Assembly (NCBI GenBank): GCA_017423025.1
Contig: JAFPGC010000010.1
Location: 50,692 to 114,691 of the forward strand
Direction of reading: 5' to 3'
DNA length: 64,000 bases
From: Bacteroidales bacterium
GTDB taxonomy: Bacteria; Bacteroidota; Bacteroidia; Bacteroidales; UBA932
This document shows positions 49,498 through 59,061 of this stretch, piece after piece. The notes under the pieces are model-generated. The model was not told the DNA's origin, searched no databases, and worked only from the letters and a program-made list of their open reading frames with translations. Position 1 is the first letter of the stretch, and every line of letters starts with the position of its first letter. A program made the position numbers and the translations under genes.

Positions 49498-50852
49498 TTA
49501 AGCAGAGAGAGAACTTTGGCAGCCGCTTTGCGGTCATTGCCGCCATGGCCGGCAGCGCTGTCGGCCTGGGCAATATCTGGCGTTTTCCCTTCGTTCTGGG
49601 AGAATACGGTGGCGCCGCGTTCATCCTGGTCTACATGATGGCAAGCCTGGTGCTGGCCCTGCCCATCTTTTACGCGGAGTCCATTATAGGCCGACGTTCC
49701 CGTTGTGACACTTTCGGAGCCATGAAGAAACTGGCTCCGGGCACCGCGTGGCGCTGGGCGGGCCTGCTTACCATTGTATCCCCGCTGCTCATCCTCAGCT
49801 ATTATTCGGTGGTGGGTGGATGGAGCGTGGAATACCTGTTCAAGTCGCTCTCCTTCAGTTTCACCGAAGTTCCGGCCGAGAAGATTCCGGATTTCTTCGG
49901 CCGGTTCATCTCTTCTCCCTGGCAGCCCATCTTTGCCCATACGGCTTTTATGCTCATTGTGGCGGGCATTGTGCTGGCCGGCGTTTCCAACGGGATTGAA
50001 CTGTTTTCCAAACTGGCCATGCCGGCCCTTCTGGTGCTCATTCTCGTGATTGTGGGGTATTCCCTTACTTTGCCCGGCTCCATGAAAGGCGTGGAATACC
50101 TGCTTAAACCGGATTTCTCCCGCCTGACCCCCCAGGCGTATGCCGCGGCGGTAGGCCAGGCCTTTTTCTCGCTGTCACTGGGTGTAGGAACCATCCTTAC
50201 CTATTCTTCTTACGTCAAAAAAGACGAGAATCTGATGGTCTCCGGCCTGGGAACGGCGGTGAGCGACCTGGTGTTTGCCGTAATATCGGCCTTTGCTGTG
50301 ATGCCGGCCGTGTTTGCCGCAGGGCTTCAACCCGGAGCGGGTCCCGGCCTGGTTTTCGAGACGCTTCCCTACATTTTCAACAAGATGGGCGAAGGCCTGC
50401 CCATGCTGAGCACCCTGATTTCTTCCGTGTTCTTTGCCGCTATCCTGGCGGCGGCGCTCACATCGGCCATCTCCATGCTGGAAGTGGGCGTGGCTTTCCT
50501 AACGGACGAAAAGGGGATGAAACGCCGCAGCGCCACTCTCTTGCTGGCTTTCCTCTGCTGGGTCGTGGGCGTTCTGTGCAGCCTTTCCTTCGGCTCGTTG
50601 TCCAGAATTAAAGTACTGGGACTGAGCTTCTTCGACTTCCTGGATCACCTCTGCTCCGACTGGCTGCTGCCACTGGGCGGCCTCATCTTCACCCTTTTCG
50701 TGGGTTGGAAGATGTCAAAGGCCGATGTCCGCGACGAATTCACCAACGGAGGCACGCGGAATGTGCGCATCTTTGGCGCGGTGTATTTCCTGATGAGATA
50801 TGTGGCCCCGGTGGGGATCGTGGTCATTTTCCTGACCAATCTTTTCCTCTAG
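49494..50852 (+). CDS. NSS-family sodium:amino-acid symporter, second copy
   Basis: A 452-residue paralogue of the preceding gene, with TM1 GSAVGLGNIWRFPFVLGEYGGAAF near 18-41 and the same SLGVGTILTYSSYVKKDENLMV element near 228-250. The shared opening (RENFG-R-AVIAA-AGSA) and near-identical loops show a tandem duplication followed by divergence; the TM1 end differs (LVGQN versus VLGEY), close to the substrate path. The ATG overlaps the previous stop, so both proteins are made from one mRNA. They may differ in substrate, or may pair. The TAG stop lies in CTAG, shared with the stop of mutS. Confidence 0.93.
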   Translation: MIKQRENFGSRFAVIAAMAGSAVGLGNIWRFPFVLGEYGGAAFILVYMMASLVLALPIFYAESIIGRRSRCDTFGAMKKLAPGTAWRWAGLLTIVSPLLILSYYSVVGGWSVEYLFKSLSFSFTEVPAEKIPDFFGRFISSPWQPIFAHTAFMLIVAGIVLAGVSNGIELFSKLAMPALLVLILVIVGYSLTLPGSMKGVEYLLKPDFSRLTPQAYAAAVGQAFFSLSLGVGTILTYSSYVKKDENLMVSGLGTAVSDLVFAVISAFAVMPAVFAAGLQPGAGPGLVFETLPYIFNKMGEGLPMLSTLISSVFFAAILAAALTSAISMLEVGVAFLTDEKGMKRRSATLLLAFLCWVVGVLCSLSFGSLSRIKVLGLSFFDFLDHLCSDWLLPLGGLIFTLFVGWKMSKADVRDEFTNGGTRNVRIFGAVYFLMRYVAPVGIVVIFLTNLFL

Positions 50853-53473
50853 ATTCCCAGCTCGTCTTTCATGGCGCGAAGCAGGTCAAAAGCCTGCAGG
50901 GGCGTCATGTTGTTGAGGTCTGCGGCCTTGAGGCGGTCGCGGAGGCTTTCCAGCAGGGGGTCATCCAGCTGGAACATAGATAGTTGCAGGGAGCCGTCTT
51001 TCTCTATGCGACCCTCTTTCACATTGTGCGGCTTCACGGGCGTAAGGGCGCCGATGGCATCCAGTTTCTGGCTGTTTTCCAGGGCTTTCAGCGTGCGCTC
51101 GGCACTTTCCAGCACCGCCTGCGGCATGCCGGCCATACGGGCCACATGGATACCGAAGCTGTGGGCCGTGCCGCCCTCTTTGATTTTGCGCAGGAAAATG
51201 ACCTCGCGGCCCACTTCCTTCACTGTTACGTGGTAGTTCTTGACCCGGGGGAAGAGGCCCTCCAGGTCGTTGAGCTCGTGATAATGGGTGGCGAAGAGCG
51301 TCTTGGCGCCCTTGCCGTATTCGTGGATGTATTCCACGATGCCGCGGGCGATGGACATGCCGTCGTAGGTGGACGTGCCTCGCCCAATTTCGTCCAGCAG
51401 CACCAGGGAACGGGCCGATAAATTATTGAGGATCATGGCCGTCTCCAGCATCTCTACCATGAAAGTGGACTCGCCGCGGGAGATGTTGTCCGTGGCGCCC
51501 ACGCGGGTGAAGAGCTTGTCGAACCAGCCGATGTGCGCCTCGGAGGCAGGCACGAAGGAGCCGGCCTGGGCCATAAGCACGATGAGGGCCGTCTGGCGCA
51601 GCAGGGCGCTCTTACCGGCCATGTTGGGACCGGTGAGGATGATGATCTGCTGCTTCTCCGTATCCAGGTACACGCTGTTGGGGACGTATTCCTCTCCGGC
51701 GGGCATCAGGGTCTCAATGACCGGGTGGCGGCCTTCGCGGATGTCCAGCGCCTTGCCCTCATTCATGTCCGGGCGGCAGTAATGGTGTTCGCGGGCCTGC
51801 TCGGCAAAGCCGGCCAGCACATCCAGCTTGGCAAGGATGCGGCTGTTGGTCTGGATATCCGGAATCTGCTGCTGGATGCGGGCGATGAGTTCTCCGTAAA
51901 GGCGCGATTCAATGGCGTAGATGCGGTCCTCGGCCGTCAGGATCTTTTCTTCGTACTGCTTGAGTTCTTCGGTGATGTAACGCTCTGCGTTGACCAGCGT
52001 CTGCTTGCGGATCCACTCCGGCGGAACCTTGTCACGGAAGGTGTTGCGGACCTCGATATAATAGCCGAAAACGTTGTTGTAGGCAATTTTGAGCGAGGAG
52101 ATGCCGGTTCTTTCGGCCTCCCGCTGCTGCATTTGCAGGAGGTAATCCTTGCCTCCGGCGGAGAGGTTGCGCAGCTCGTCCAGTTCGGCGTCCACGCCGG
52201 GGCCGATGACAGGGCCCTTGCCCACCTGGATGGCGGGTTCGGGGGCCATGACGCGGAAAATCTCGGCCTGCAGCTTTTCGCAGTTGCGGAGGCCCTTGAG
52301 AAGTTTTTCGAGGGCCGATGAGCCGGAGAGGCGGGTCTTGATGGGGCCGGTGAGCGACAGGCCGCGGCCCAGCTGCATAACCTCGCGAGGATAGGCCTTA
52401 CCCGTGGCGATGCGCCCCAGGATGCGGTCCATGTCTCCCAGCTTGCCCAAATCTATCTGGGTTTCTTCCAGGATGGAGGGCTGCTCCATAAAGTACTGAA
52501 CCACGTCGTAACGGGCATTCAGCTCTTTCAGGTCCATGATGGGCATGGCCAGCCACTGGCGCAGCAGGCGGGCACCCATGGGGCTGGAGCACTTGTCCAG
52601 CGTCTGCACCAGAGAGACGCCATCGGCCCCCGCGGCACTCTGGAACACTTCCAGGTTGCGGAGGGTGAATTTGTCCATCCAGACAAACTTGGCCTCGTCA
52701 ATGCGGCCGATGGAACAGATGTTCTTGAGGCCGGTGTGCTGGGTCTGCTCCAGATACACCAGCAGGGCGCCGGCGCTGCAGATCCCCAGCGGGAAGGGGT
52801 CTATGGCAAAGCCCTTGAGGCTCTCTACCTGCAACTGCCGTTTGAGGCGTTCTACGGCGGAGTCGTACACAAAGGCCCATTCGTCAATGGAAGTGGTGTA
52901 AATGTCTCCCAGGCGCTCCCGGAGGCCTTTTTCATAGCCTCTTTGAACCACCAGCTCCTTGGGCTTGAGGGAGCCCACCAGCGTGGCAATATAATCCAGG
53001 GAGCCCTGCGCCACCTGGAACTGGCCCGTGGAGACGTCCAGGAATGCGGCGCCGCACAGGTCCTTTTCCAGGGTGAGGCCGCAGAGGAAGTTGTTCTCCT
53101 TGGTTTCCAGCATGTTTTCCCCGAAGGAAATGCCCGGGGTGACAATCTCCGTTACGCCACGTTTGACCAGCTTCTTGGCAAACTTGGGGTCCTCCAGCTG
53201 GTCGCACACGGCCACCTTGTAGCCGGCCCGAACCAGTTTGGTAAGGTAGTTTTCCAGGGCGTGATGGGGGAAACCGGCCATGGCCACGGGGCCCTTGTCC
53301 CCGTTGGATTTCTTGGTCTGAACCAGGCCCAGCACCCGTACGGCCGTAATGGCGTCATCGGAATACATCTCGTAAAAGTCTCCCACTCTGTACAGCAGCA
53401 GCGCCTCGGGGTGTTGTGCCTTCACCTCGAAGTAATGCTTCAGCATGGGAGTATCTTCCGCCATTTTTGCCAT
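50849..53473 (-). CDS. mutS: DNA mismatch repair protein MutS
   Basis: MutS recognises mismatches and small loops and recruits MutL. The 874-residue protein starts MAKMAEDTPMLKHYFEVK, has the mismatch-contact Phe-x-Glu in GDFYEMY near 29-35, connector and lever domains, ATPase Walker A TGPNMAGKSALLRQ near 606-619, Walker B LVLLDEIGRGTSTYDG near 686-701, and ATHYHEL near 724-730. I choose the start at 53473 because a -7 box TATCTTTG ends 8 bases before it; a 13-codon extension to 53512 would overlap the promoter. It lies 29 bases after the deformylase-like gene. Confidence 0.97.
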   Translation of the reverse strand: MAKMAEDTPMLKHYFEVKAQHPEALLLYRVGDFYEMYSDDAITAVRVLGLVQTKKSNGDKGPVAMAGFPHHALENYLTKLVRAGYKVAVCDQLEDPKFAKKLVKRGVTEIVTPGISFGENMLETKENNFLCGLTLEKDLCGAAFLDVSTGQFQVAQGSLDYIATLVGSLKPKELVVQRGYEKGLRERLGDIYTTSIDEWAFVYDSAVERLKRQLQVESLKGFAIDPFPLGICSAGALLVYLEQTQHTGLKNICSIGRIDEAKFVWMDKFTLRNLEVFQSAAGADGVSLVQTLDKCSSPMGARLLRQWLAMPIMDLKELNARYDVVQYFMEQPSILEETQIDLGKLGDMDRILGRIATGKAYPREVMQLGRGLSLTGPIKTRLSGSSALEKLLKGLRNCEKLQAEIFRVMAPEPAIQVGKGPVIGPGVDAELDELRNLSAGGKDYLLQMQQREAERTGISSLKIAYNNVFGYYIEVRNTFRDKVPPEWIRKQTLVNAERYITEELKQYEEKILTAEDRIYAIESRLYGELIARIQQQIPDIQTNSRILAKLDVLAGFAEQAREHHYCRPDMNEGKALDIREGRHPVIETLMPAGEEYVPNSVYLDTEKQQIIILTGPNMAGKSALLRQTALIVLMAQAGSFVPASEAHIGWFDKLFTRVGATDNISRGESTFMVEMLETAMILNNLSARSLVLLDEIGRGTSTYDGMSIARGIVEYIHEYGKGAKTLFATHYHELNDLEGLFPRVKNYHVTVKEVGREVIFLRKIKEGGTAHSFGIHVARMAGMPQAVLESAERTLKALENSQKLDAIGALTPVKPHNVKEGRIEKDGSLQLSMFQLDDPLLESLRDRLKAADLNNMTPLQAFDLLRAMKDELGI

Positions 53474-53481
53474 AGGGATTA

Positions 53482-53489
53482 CAAAGATA
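53482..53489 (-). promoter_or_regulatory. -7 box TATCTTTG of mutS
   Basis: Minus-strand perfect box ending 8 bases before the ATG at 53473, in the 29-base gap after the deformylase-like gene. Confidence 0.6.
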
Positions 53490-53502
53490 CAATAATTTGG
53501 GG

Positions 53503-54159
53503 CTATTTCCACCAGGCGGGGCGCTCATAGGAGAACGCCTCGCGTTCTGCGGCCCAGGCCTCGTTCACCGTAACCGTATCGGCCCTGTCAATATACAGGA
53601 TGCCGTCCAGGTGGTCGCACTCGTGCTGGAAGATGACGGCCGAGTAGCCCTCCACGTTCTCGGTGACCGGGGTGCCGTCGGGCTTGACATAAGAGATTTG
53701 GATGCGCGGATAGCGGCGCACGATTCCGCGGTAGGGAGGAACGGAAAGGCAGCCTTCGGGTCCCGGTTCCTTTTCTCCCAACAAACTGTCTATCTGGATG
53801 TTGAGGTAGGGTTCGATGGGCTGTCCGGGCTTGTCGTAACGCATGACCAGCACCATGCGGCGGTTAATGCCTATCTGAGGGGCGGCAATGCCCACGCCGT
53901 CCTGGGAAGGGTCGGTGAGGGTGCGGTACATCTTGTCCAGCAGGGTCTTGAGTTCGGCCGATTTGAGCTCTTCCGGGCCCAGATTTGTGCTGGTGGCCCT
54001 CAGAATGGCGCTGTCCTGGGGCATCACGCATACGTACATCACGGAGTCGGACTGCGCGATGACGGTCTTTTCCCATTCCGACCATCCCTTGGGGGTGCAA
54101 CTGCAAATAAGGCCGACCAGTACCAGGGTCAGGCAAATCGTTCTTCTAGCGGAGTTCAT
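53503..54159 (-). CDS. Lipoprotein peptide deformylase homologue
   Basis: The 218-residue protein begins MNSARRTICLTLVLVGLICSC, a hydrophobic signal ending in a lipobox-like sequence (Cys21), and continues into a complete deformylase domain: GVGIAAPQ at 88-95, EGCLS at 135-139 with zinc ligand Cys137, and QHECDH at 178-183 with ligands His179 and His183 and catalytic Glu180. Peptide deformylase normally removes the formyl group from nascent proteins on cytoplasmic ribosomes, so export to the periplasm or outer membrane is unexpected. The start at 54159 follows a -7 box by 4 bases; an extension to 54216 would cross it. A cytoplasmic def gene is presumably elsewhere. Substrate and role are open. 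Confidence 0.8.
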   Translation of the reverse strand: MNSARRTICLTLVLVGLICSCTPKGWSEWEKTVIAQSDSVMYVCVMPQDSAILRATSTNLGPEELKSAELKTLLDKMYRTLTDPSQDGVGIAAPQIGINRRMVLVMRYDKPGQPIEPYLNIQIDSLLGEKEPGPEGCLSVPPYRGIVRRYPRIQISYVKPDGTPVTENVEGYSAVIFQHECDHLDGILYIDRADTVTVNEAWAAEREAFSYERPAWWK

Positions 54160-54163
54160 AGAG

Positions 54164-54171
54164 CAAAGATA
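54164..54171 (-). promoter_or_regulatory. -7 box TATCTTTG of the deformylase-like gene
   Basis: Minus-strand perfect box ending 4 bases before the ATG at 54159; it fixes the start so that the signal sequence is at the true N-terminus. Confidence 0.6.
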
Positions 54172-54182
54172 GCAATTTTTCG

Positions 54183-54190
54183 TATCTTTG
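54183..54190 (+). promoter_or_regulatory. -7 box TATCTTTG of the glycosyltransferase gene
   Basis: Perfect box ending 6 bases before the ATG at 54197. With the minus-strand box at 54171-54164 it makes a 37-base divergent spacer in which both messages would be leaderless. Confidence 0.6.
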
Positions 54191-54196
54191 TAAGTT

Positions 54197-55495
54197 ATGA
54201 AACGCGTATTGGTCATAGCCTATTACTGGCCGCCGTCCGGAGGGTCGGGAGTACAGCGCTGGGTTAAATTCGTGAAGTATCTGTCGGCCGAAGGCTGGGA
54301 GCCCGTGGTGTTTGCCCCGCTTAATGCCGATTACCCTTCGCTGGACCCGTCTTTCGAGGCCGAAGTGCCCGCTTCGGTGGAAGTGTTGCGCGGCCGCATC
54401 TGGGAGCCTTATGCCGCTTACCGCAAGCTCCTGGGCGGGAAAAATGCCAGTACGCAGGTCACGGAAATCTCCTCCGGGAAGAAGTCGTGGAAACAGAAAC
54501 TCAGCCTGTGGATCCGTGCGAATCTCTTTGTGCCGGACCCTCGCGTGGGTTGGGTCAAACCGTCGGTCAAGACGCTCAAAAAGTATCTGGCCGATCATCC
54601 CGTGGACGCCATTGTCACCACCGGGCCGCCCCACTCGGTCCATCTGATTGGACAGAGCCTTCACAAAGCCCTGGGAACGCCCTGGATTCCGGATTTTAGG
54701 GACCCGTGGAGCCGGATGTATTACCTGAAATACCTGCCCATGACCAGCAGGACCTGGCGCCGGCTGCGCGCCCAGGAGCAGGCCGTGCTGGACCAGTGTT
54801 CCACCGTGCTGGCCTGTACGCCGCTGGTGCAGGAGGACTTCCGCACGCAAACCAAAACGCCCGTTGCATGCATCACCAACGGGTTTGACGAAGAAGATTT
54901 CCTGGGCCCCGCCTCCGAGGGAGACGGCCTGTTCAATATCACCCACACCGGCCTTTTTGCGGCCGATGGCAACCCGTTCACCCTTTGGAAAGTCCTGGGG
55001 CAGATGGCCGCCGAAGATGCGGAATTCAAGGCCGCCCTGCGCCTCCGCCTGGTAGGAAAGGTGGACCGGGAAGTGCTGGAGGCCCTTTCTGCCGAAGGCC
55101 TGGCAGACAACGTGGTGGCCCTGGGGCCGCAGAATCACGCCGCCGCCGTAAAGGAGCAGCGCTCCGCCACCCTGCTTATCCTGCCTCTGCGCAACGACCC
55201 CGAATATCGGCCCATCCTGCCCGGAAAACTCTTTGAATACCTGGCCGCCCGCCGGCCCGTTTTGGGCATAGGGCAGGTTGACGGCGCCATGGCCCGGGTG
55301 CTCCGGCAAACGCAGGCGGGCATTACGGCCGGCTGGGCCGACGAAACCGCCATGCGGGAGTTCATCGGCGAGGCCTGGCAGCAGTACCGTAGCGGCGGCG
55401 TACCCGCCACCACGGGCGAAATCGGCTCTTATTCCCGCCGTGCCACGGCACACGCGCTGGCCGAACTTTTAGATAACGTATCCCAAAATGAATAA
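54197..55495 (+). CDS. GT-B glycosyltransferase (family 4-like)
   Basis: This 432-residue protein has the GT-B pattern: N-terminal acceptor domain opening RVLVIAYYWPPSGGSGVQRW (residues 3-22, glycine-rich loop), TTGPPHSVHLIG near 139-150, then the nucleotide-sugar domain with ITNGFDEEDF near 224-233, ITHTGLFAADGNP near 245-257, and the donor-site PGKLFEYLAARRPVLGIG near 340-357 containing the E-x7-E-like region. The donor and acceptor are unknown, and no polysaccharide cluster surrounds it. The stop overlaps the YfhO gene start by 8 bases, suggesting joint work in cell-surface glycan assembly. Confidence 0.85.
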   Translation: MKRVLVIAYYWPPSGGSGVQRWVKFVKYLSAEGWEPVVFAPLNADYPSLDPSFEAEVPASVEVLRGRIWEPYAAYRKLLGGKNASTQVTEISSGKKSWKQKLSLWIRANLFVPDPRVGWVKPSVKTLKKYLADHPVDAIVTTGPPHSVHLIGQSLHKALGTPWIPDFRDPWSRMYYLKYLPMTSRTWRRLRAQEQAVLDQCSTVLACTPLVQEDFRTQTKTPVACITNGFDEEDFLGPASEGDGLFNITHTGLFAADGNPFTLWKVLGQMAAEDAEFKAALRLRLVGKVDREVLEALSAEGLADNVVALGPQNHAAAVKEQRSATLLILPLRNDPEYRPILPGKLFEYLAARRPVLGIGQVDGAMARVLRQTQAGITAGWADETAMREFIGEAWQQYRSGGVPATTGEIGSYSRRATAHALAELLDNVSQNE

Positions 55496-57977
55496 AAGTC
55501 TTCTTAAGAAACTGGGCATTGCCCTGGGCATTGTGGCGCTGTTCCTGGCGCTGAGTTACGGTTTTGTACCGCAGGTGCTCCAGGGAAAGATTGTGAATCA
55601 GAGCGATATTTCCGGTTATCTGGGCATGTCGCACGAGATGAGCGAATGGAACCAGGCCCATCCCGACAATCCCACCTACTGGACCGATTCCATGTTTGGC
55701 GGAATGCCCACGACGGCCATTTCCACCCGGAACGGGGGCGACTACACCCAGCCGCTGTACAACCTGCTTTTTGCCGGCAAGCGGCCGGCTCCGTGGCTCT
55801 TTGTGACGCTTCTGGGGGCCTTCCTGCTGTTCCTGGCCTTGGGCGTAAGCTGGCCCGTGGCCGTGGGGGGAGCCATTGCCGTAGCGTTCTGCAGCTACAA
55901 TTTACAGATCATCCAGGTGGGTCACAACACCAAGATGCAGGCCATCGCCCTCATGCCCTGGGTCCTGGCGGCACTGGTATATACGTATAGGAATTCCAAA
56001 AACATTTGGAAAACGCTCCTGGGCGCAGCCCTGTTTGGCATTACGCTCAGTTTCCAAATCAAGGCCAACCACCAGCAAATCTCGTATTACCTGGCCATTA
56101 TGGTGCTTATCTATGCCATCGTGGAGCTGGTGCAGACCATCAGGGGAAAGACCTGGAAGCCTTTTGTGGTGGCATCGGCCCTCTTGCTGGTGCTGGGCGT
56201 GGCGGGCATAGCCACCAACACCAACAAGCTGCTTCCGCTGGCCAAATACACGCCTTATACCATGCGCGGCGGCTCCGAACTGTCCAAGGACGGCGGCAGC
56301 CAGAAGGGCCTGGACCTGGATTATGCCACATCCTGGAGCTATGGCTGGGAGGAACTGCCCAACCTGATGATCCCCAACTTTAACGGCGGCGCATCTGCCG
56401 GCGCGGTAAACCCCGACAAATCGGAGACCATCCAGCTCCTTAAGCGGGCCGGCCAGAAAAACCTCAAGGAAACCGCCAAGCACCTGCCGCTCTACTGGGG
56501 CCCCCAGCCGTTTACGGCCGGCCCTATGTACATGGGAGCCGTCAGCGTGTTCCTCTTTGTCCTGGGCCTTTTCCTGTACAGGGGAAAGGAAAAATGGTGG
56601 CTGTTGGCGGCAACCGTTTTGGCCATCCTCATGGCCGTAGGAAGCCATTTCATGGCCTTTACCAAGTTCTGCTACAACGTCTTGCCGCTTTATAACAAGT
56701 TCCGTACGGTATCCATGGCGCTGGTGGTGCTGCAAGTGAGCCTGCCGGTGCTGGGCTTCCTGACCGTGAACCAGCTGGTGAAGGAAAAACTGGACAAGAA
56801 CGTCTTCCGGAAGGGCTTTATGTGGGCCTTGGGCCTTACGGGCGGCTTCTGTGCGCTGGCCTGGCTGGCTCCGGGCCTTTTCGGCAGCTTTACCGGGGGC
56901 TCGGATGCCCAGATGCAGGATGTCCTGGTGGACGCCCTCATCGTGGACCGCATAGCCCTTTTCAAGGCCGATGTAGTCCGTTCCTTCCTGTTCATCTGCT
57001 TTGCCGCTGCCCTGGTGATGGTAATCCAGATGAAAAGGGAGCGCAAGTGGATTGCGGTGACGGCCATGGGCCTTTTGGTAATCCTGGACCTTTTCATGGT
57101 GGACAAGCGTTACCTCAACGCAGACCATTTCACCACCCCCAAGGACTTCAACAAACCCTTCGCAGAGCGTCCTGTAGACCAGATGATCAAGGCCGATGAA
57201 GACCCTCAGTACCGCGTACTGGATCTTACGGTAGACGTGTTCAATTCCTCGGTGCCCAGCTACCATCACAAAAATATCGGCGGTTATTCGCCCGCCAAGC
57301 TCCAGCGCTACCAGGACCTCATTGAGCACTACCTCGCCGGAGAAATCAACGCCCTTTACAAGCAGCTCAACCAGGCCGAAGACCTGGAGGCCGTCAGTGA
57401 CTGGATGGCAGGGGGAACCCCGGTTTTGAACGCCCTCAACACCCGGTACATCATTTTGGGAGGAGAGTATCCGCCCCTGGAGAATTACTCCGCCTTCGGA
57501 GCGGCGTGGTTCGTAGATTCTGCGGTGAAAGCGGCCAATCCCGATGAAGAAATTGCCCTGCTGGGCGCCGTGGATCTCCGTCACCAGGCGGTGGTTACGG
57601 ATCCCGTAAATGTGGCTCCCGCCACCTCCGACGGCACCGGGGACCTCATCGAAATGACGTCCTACGCCCCCAATGAACTGCATTACAAGTATTCCTGTGC
57701 CACGGACCGCCTGGCGGTTTTCAGCGAGATTTACTATCCCGACGGCTGGCACGCGACGGTGGATGGCCAGCCCTTAGACCTTATCCGGGCCGACTGGACG
57801 CTGCGCGCCGCCCTTCTCCCGGCCGGTGAGCACGAGGTGGTGATGACCTTCCTCCCGGACAGCTACCGCACGGGAGCCGCCGTTTCCCGGGTTACATCCA
57901 TCCTCCTCATCCTTCTTGTCCTGGCCTCCATCGGCCTCCTTGTTTACTCTGAAAATAAGCGCAAAAATGAACAATAA
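55488..57977 (+). CDS. YfhO-family multi-pass membrane glycosyltransferase-like protein
   Basis: An 829-residue protein of the YfhO family (GT-C-like, lipid-linked sugar donors suggested; in Firmicutes involved in glycosylating teichoic acids). An N-terminal membrane segment ([19 protein letters not shown]) is followed by the long loop [17 protein letters not shown] with [22 protein letters not shown] (residues 57-78; the D-S-M-F-G-G-M-P is the family's conserved loop), about 10-12 further spans, a large C-terminal extracytoplasmic domain, and a last span [18 protein letters not shown]. It overlaps both neighbours (8 and 11 bases), so glycosyltransferase, YfhO and mrp are translationally coupled. 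Confidence 0.85.
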   Translation: MNKSLLKKLGIALGIVALFLALSYGFVPQVLQGKIVNQSDISGYLGMSHEMSEWNQAHPDNPTYWTDSMFGGMPTTAISTRNGGDYTQPLYNLLFAGKRPAPWLFVTLLGAFLLFLALGVSWPVAVGGAIAVAFCSYNLQIIQVGHNTKMQAIALMPWVLAALVYTYRNSKNIWKTLLGAALFGITLSFQIKANHQQISYYLAIMVLIYAIVELVQTIRGKTWKPFVVASALLLVLGVAGIATNTNKLLPLAKYTPYTMRGGSELSKDGGSQKGLDLDYATSWSYGWEELPNLMIPNFNGGASAGAVNPDKSETIQLLKRAGQKNLKETAKHLPLYWGPQPFTAGPMYMGAVSVFLFVLGLFLYRGKEKWWLLAATVLAILMAVGSHFMAFTKFCYNVLPLYNKFRTVSMALVVLQVSLPVLGFLTVNQLVKEKLDKNVFRKGFMWALGLTGGFCALAWLAPGLFGSFTGGSDAQMQDVLVDALIVDRIALFKADVVRSFLFICFAAALVMVIQMKRERKWIAVTAMGLLVILDLFMVDKRYLNADHFTTPKDFNKPFAERPVDQMIKADEDPQYRVLDLTVDVFNSSVPSYHHKNIGGYSPAKLQRYQDLIEHYLAGEINALYKQLNQAEDLEAVSDWMAGGTPVLNALNTRYIILGGEYPPLENYSAFGAAWFVDSAVKAANPDEEIALLGAVDLRHQAVVTDPVNVAPATSDGTGDLIEMTSYAPNELHYKYSCATDRLAVFSEIYYPDGWHATVDGQPLDLIRADWTLRAALLPAGEHEVVMTFLPDSYRTGAAVSRVTSILLILLVLASIGLLVYSENKRKNEQ

Positions 57978-59028
57978 CGAGATACTCCAGTGGCTGCGAG
58001 AAGTGCAGCATCCCGCCAAGGAAGACCAGAATGTGGTAGACCTGGGCATAGTAGACAAGATTGAAGTGTCCGAAGGGCACATCCACGTAACTTTGGGCTT
58101 TCCCAAAAGGCCGGATCCGCTGAAGACCTATCTGGTGGGCGCCGTTCAGGCCTGCCTGTACCGCAATGCCCCCGGCGGAACGGAGATAGAGGTGGATACG
58201 GTGGTTAAAGACCCCGCCAAACCCGCTCCCAAGGGCATCCAGTTCAATCTGGACCAGCTGCGGGAAGTGAGCCACATCATCGGCATAGCTTCCGGCAAAG
58301 GTGGCGTTGGCAAGAGCACCGTTACCGTGAACCTGGCCGTAGCCCTGGCCCGCCTGGGATATAAGGTGGGCGTGGCCGATGCCGACGTATACGGCCCCTC
58401 CATCCCCACAATGACAGCCACCGAAGATGTTGTCATAGAAATGTTTGGCGAGGACGAGAACGACAACCTCTTTGTCCCCGTAGAGAAATACGGCGTCAAA
58501 TGGCTTTCCGTAGGCCATGTTTCCGGCGCCGGGCAGGCGCTCATCTGGCGTGGTCCCATGGCCTCTACGGCCCTTAAACAGATCATTCTGCAGACTCTCT
58601 GGGGTCCGCTGGATTTCCTGCTCATAGACATGCCTCCGGGAACCGGCGACATCCACATCTCCCTCATCGGCGACATTCCGCTTACCGGAGCCGTCATTGT
58701 GACCACGCCCCAGCAGGTGGCCCTGGCCGATGTCCTCCGCGGCGTAAACATGTTCCGCAACCCGCAGGTGAACAAACCCATCTACGGCCTGGTGGAAAAC
58801 ATGGCCTGGTTCACCCCCGAGGCCCATCCCACGGAGAAATACTACCTCTTTGGCAAGGACGGCGGCACCAGGATGGCGACCGACCTGTCCATCCCGCTCC
58901 TGGGCCAGATTCCCCTGGTGCAAGGCATACGGGAAGGGGCCGATGCCGGCGAACCTGTCGCCTTAGGCACCCGCCCCGATTCCCTGGCGTTCTTGGACTT
59001 GGCCAAGAAACTCGCCGAAAAGGTATAA
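57967..59028 (+). CDS. mrp: Mrp/NBP35-family ATPase, iron-sulfur carrier
   Basis: Mrp proteins carry and transfer Fe-S clusters to apoproteins. The 353 residues comprise an N-terminal MIP18/DUF59 domain (about 1-80, [21 protein letters not shown]), then the deviant Walker [15 protein letters not shown] near 104-117, [11 protein letters not shown] near 137-147 and DMPPGTGD near 221-228. In classical Mrp a C-P-x-C motif follows the ENMA region, but here [20 protein letters not shown] near 277-296 has no cysteines, as I recall is usual in Bacteroidales; how it holds a cluster is unclear. I use the ATG at 57967, 11 bases inside YfhO. Confidence 0.92.
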   Translation: MNNNEILQWLREVQHPAKEDQNVVDLGIVDKIEVSEGHIHVTLGFPKRPDPLKTYLVGAVQACLYRNAPGGTEIEVDTVVKDPAKPAPKGIQFNLDQLREVSHIIGIASGKGGVGKSTVTVNLAVALARLGYKVGVADADVYGPSIPTMTATEDVVIEMFGEDENDNLFVPVEKYGVKWLSVGHVSGAGQALIWRGPMASTALKQIILQTLWGPLDFLLIDMPPGTGDIHISLIGDIPLTGAVIVTTPQQVALADVLRGVNMFRNPQVNKPIYGLVENMAWFTPEAHPTEKYYLFGKDGGTRMATDLSIPLLGQIPLVQGIREGADAGEPVALGTRPDSLAFLDLAKKLAEKV

Positions 59029-59031
59029 AAA

Positions 59032-59061
59032 AAGTCCCGGAAAAACCGGGACTTAATTTTT
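59032..59061. terminator. Bidirectional terminator between mrp and the S46 peptidase
   Basis: AAGTCCCGG pairs with CCGGGACTT (9 bases, perfect) with an AAAAA loop. TTTTT follows on the plus strand and a run of A precedes it (U-tract for the minus strand), so it can stop both convergent genes. The S46 stop codon is at its right edge. Confidence 0.85.
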
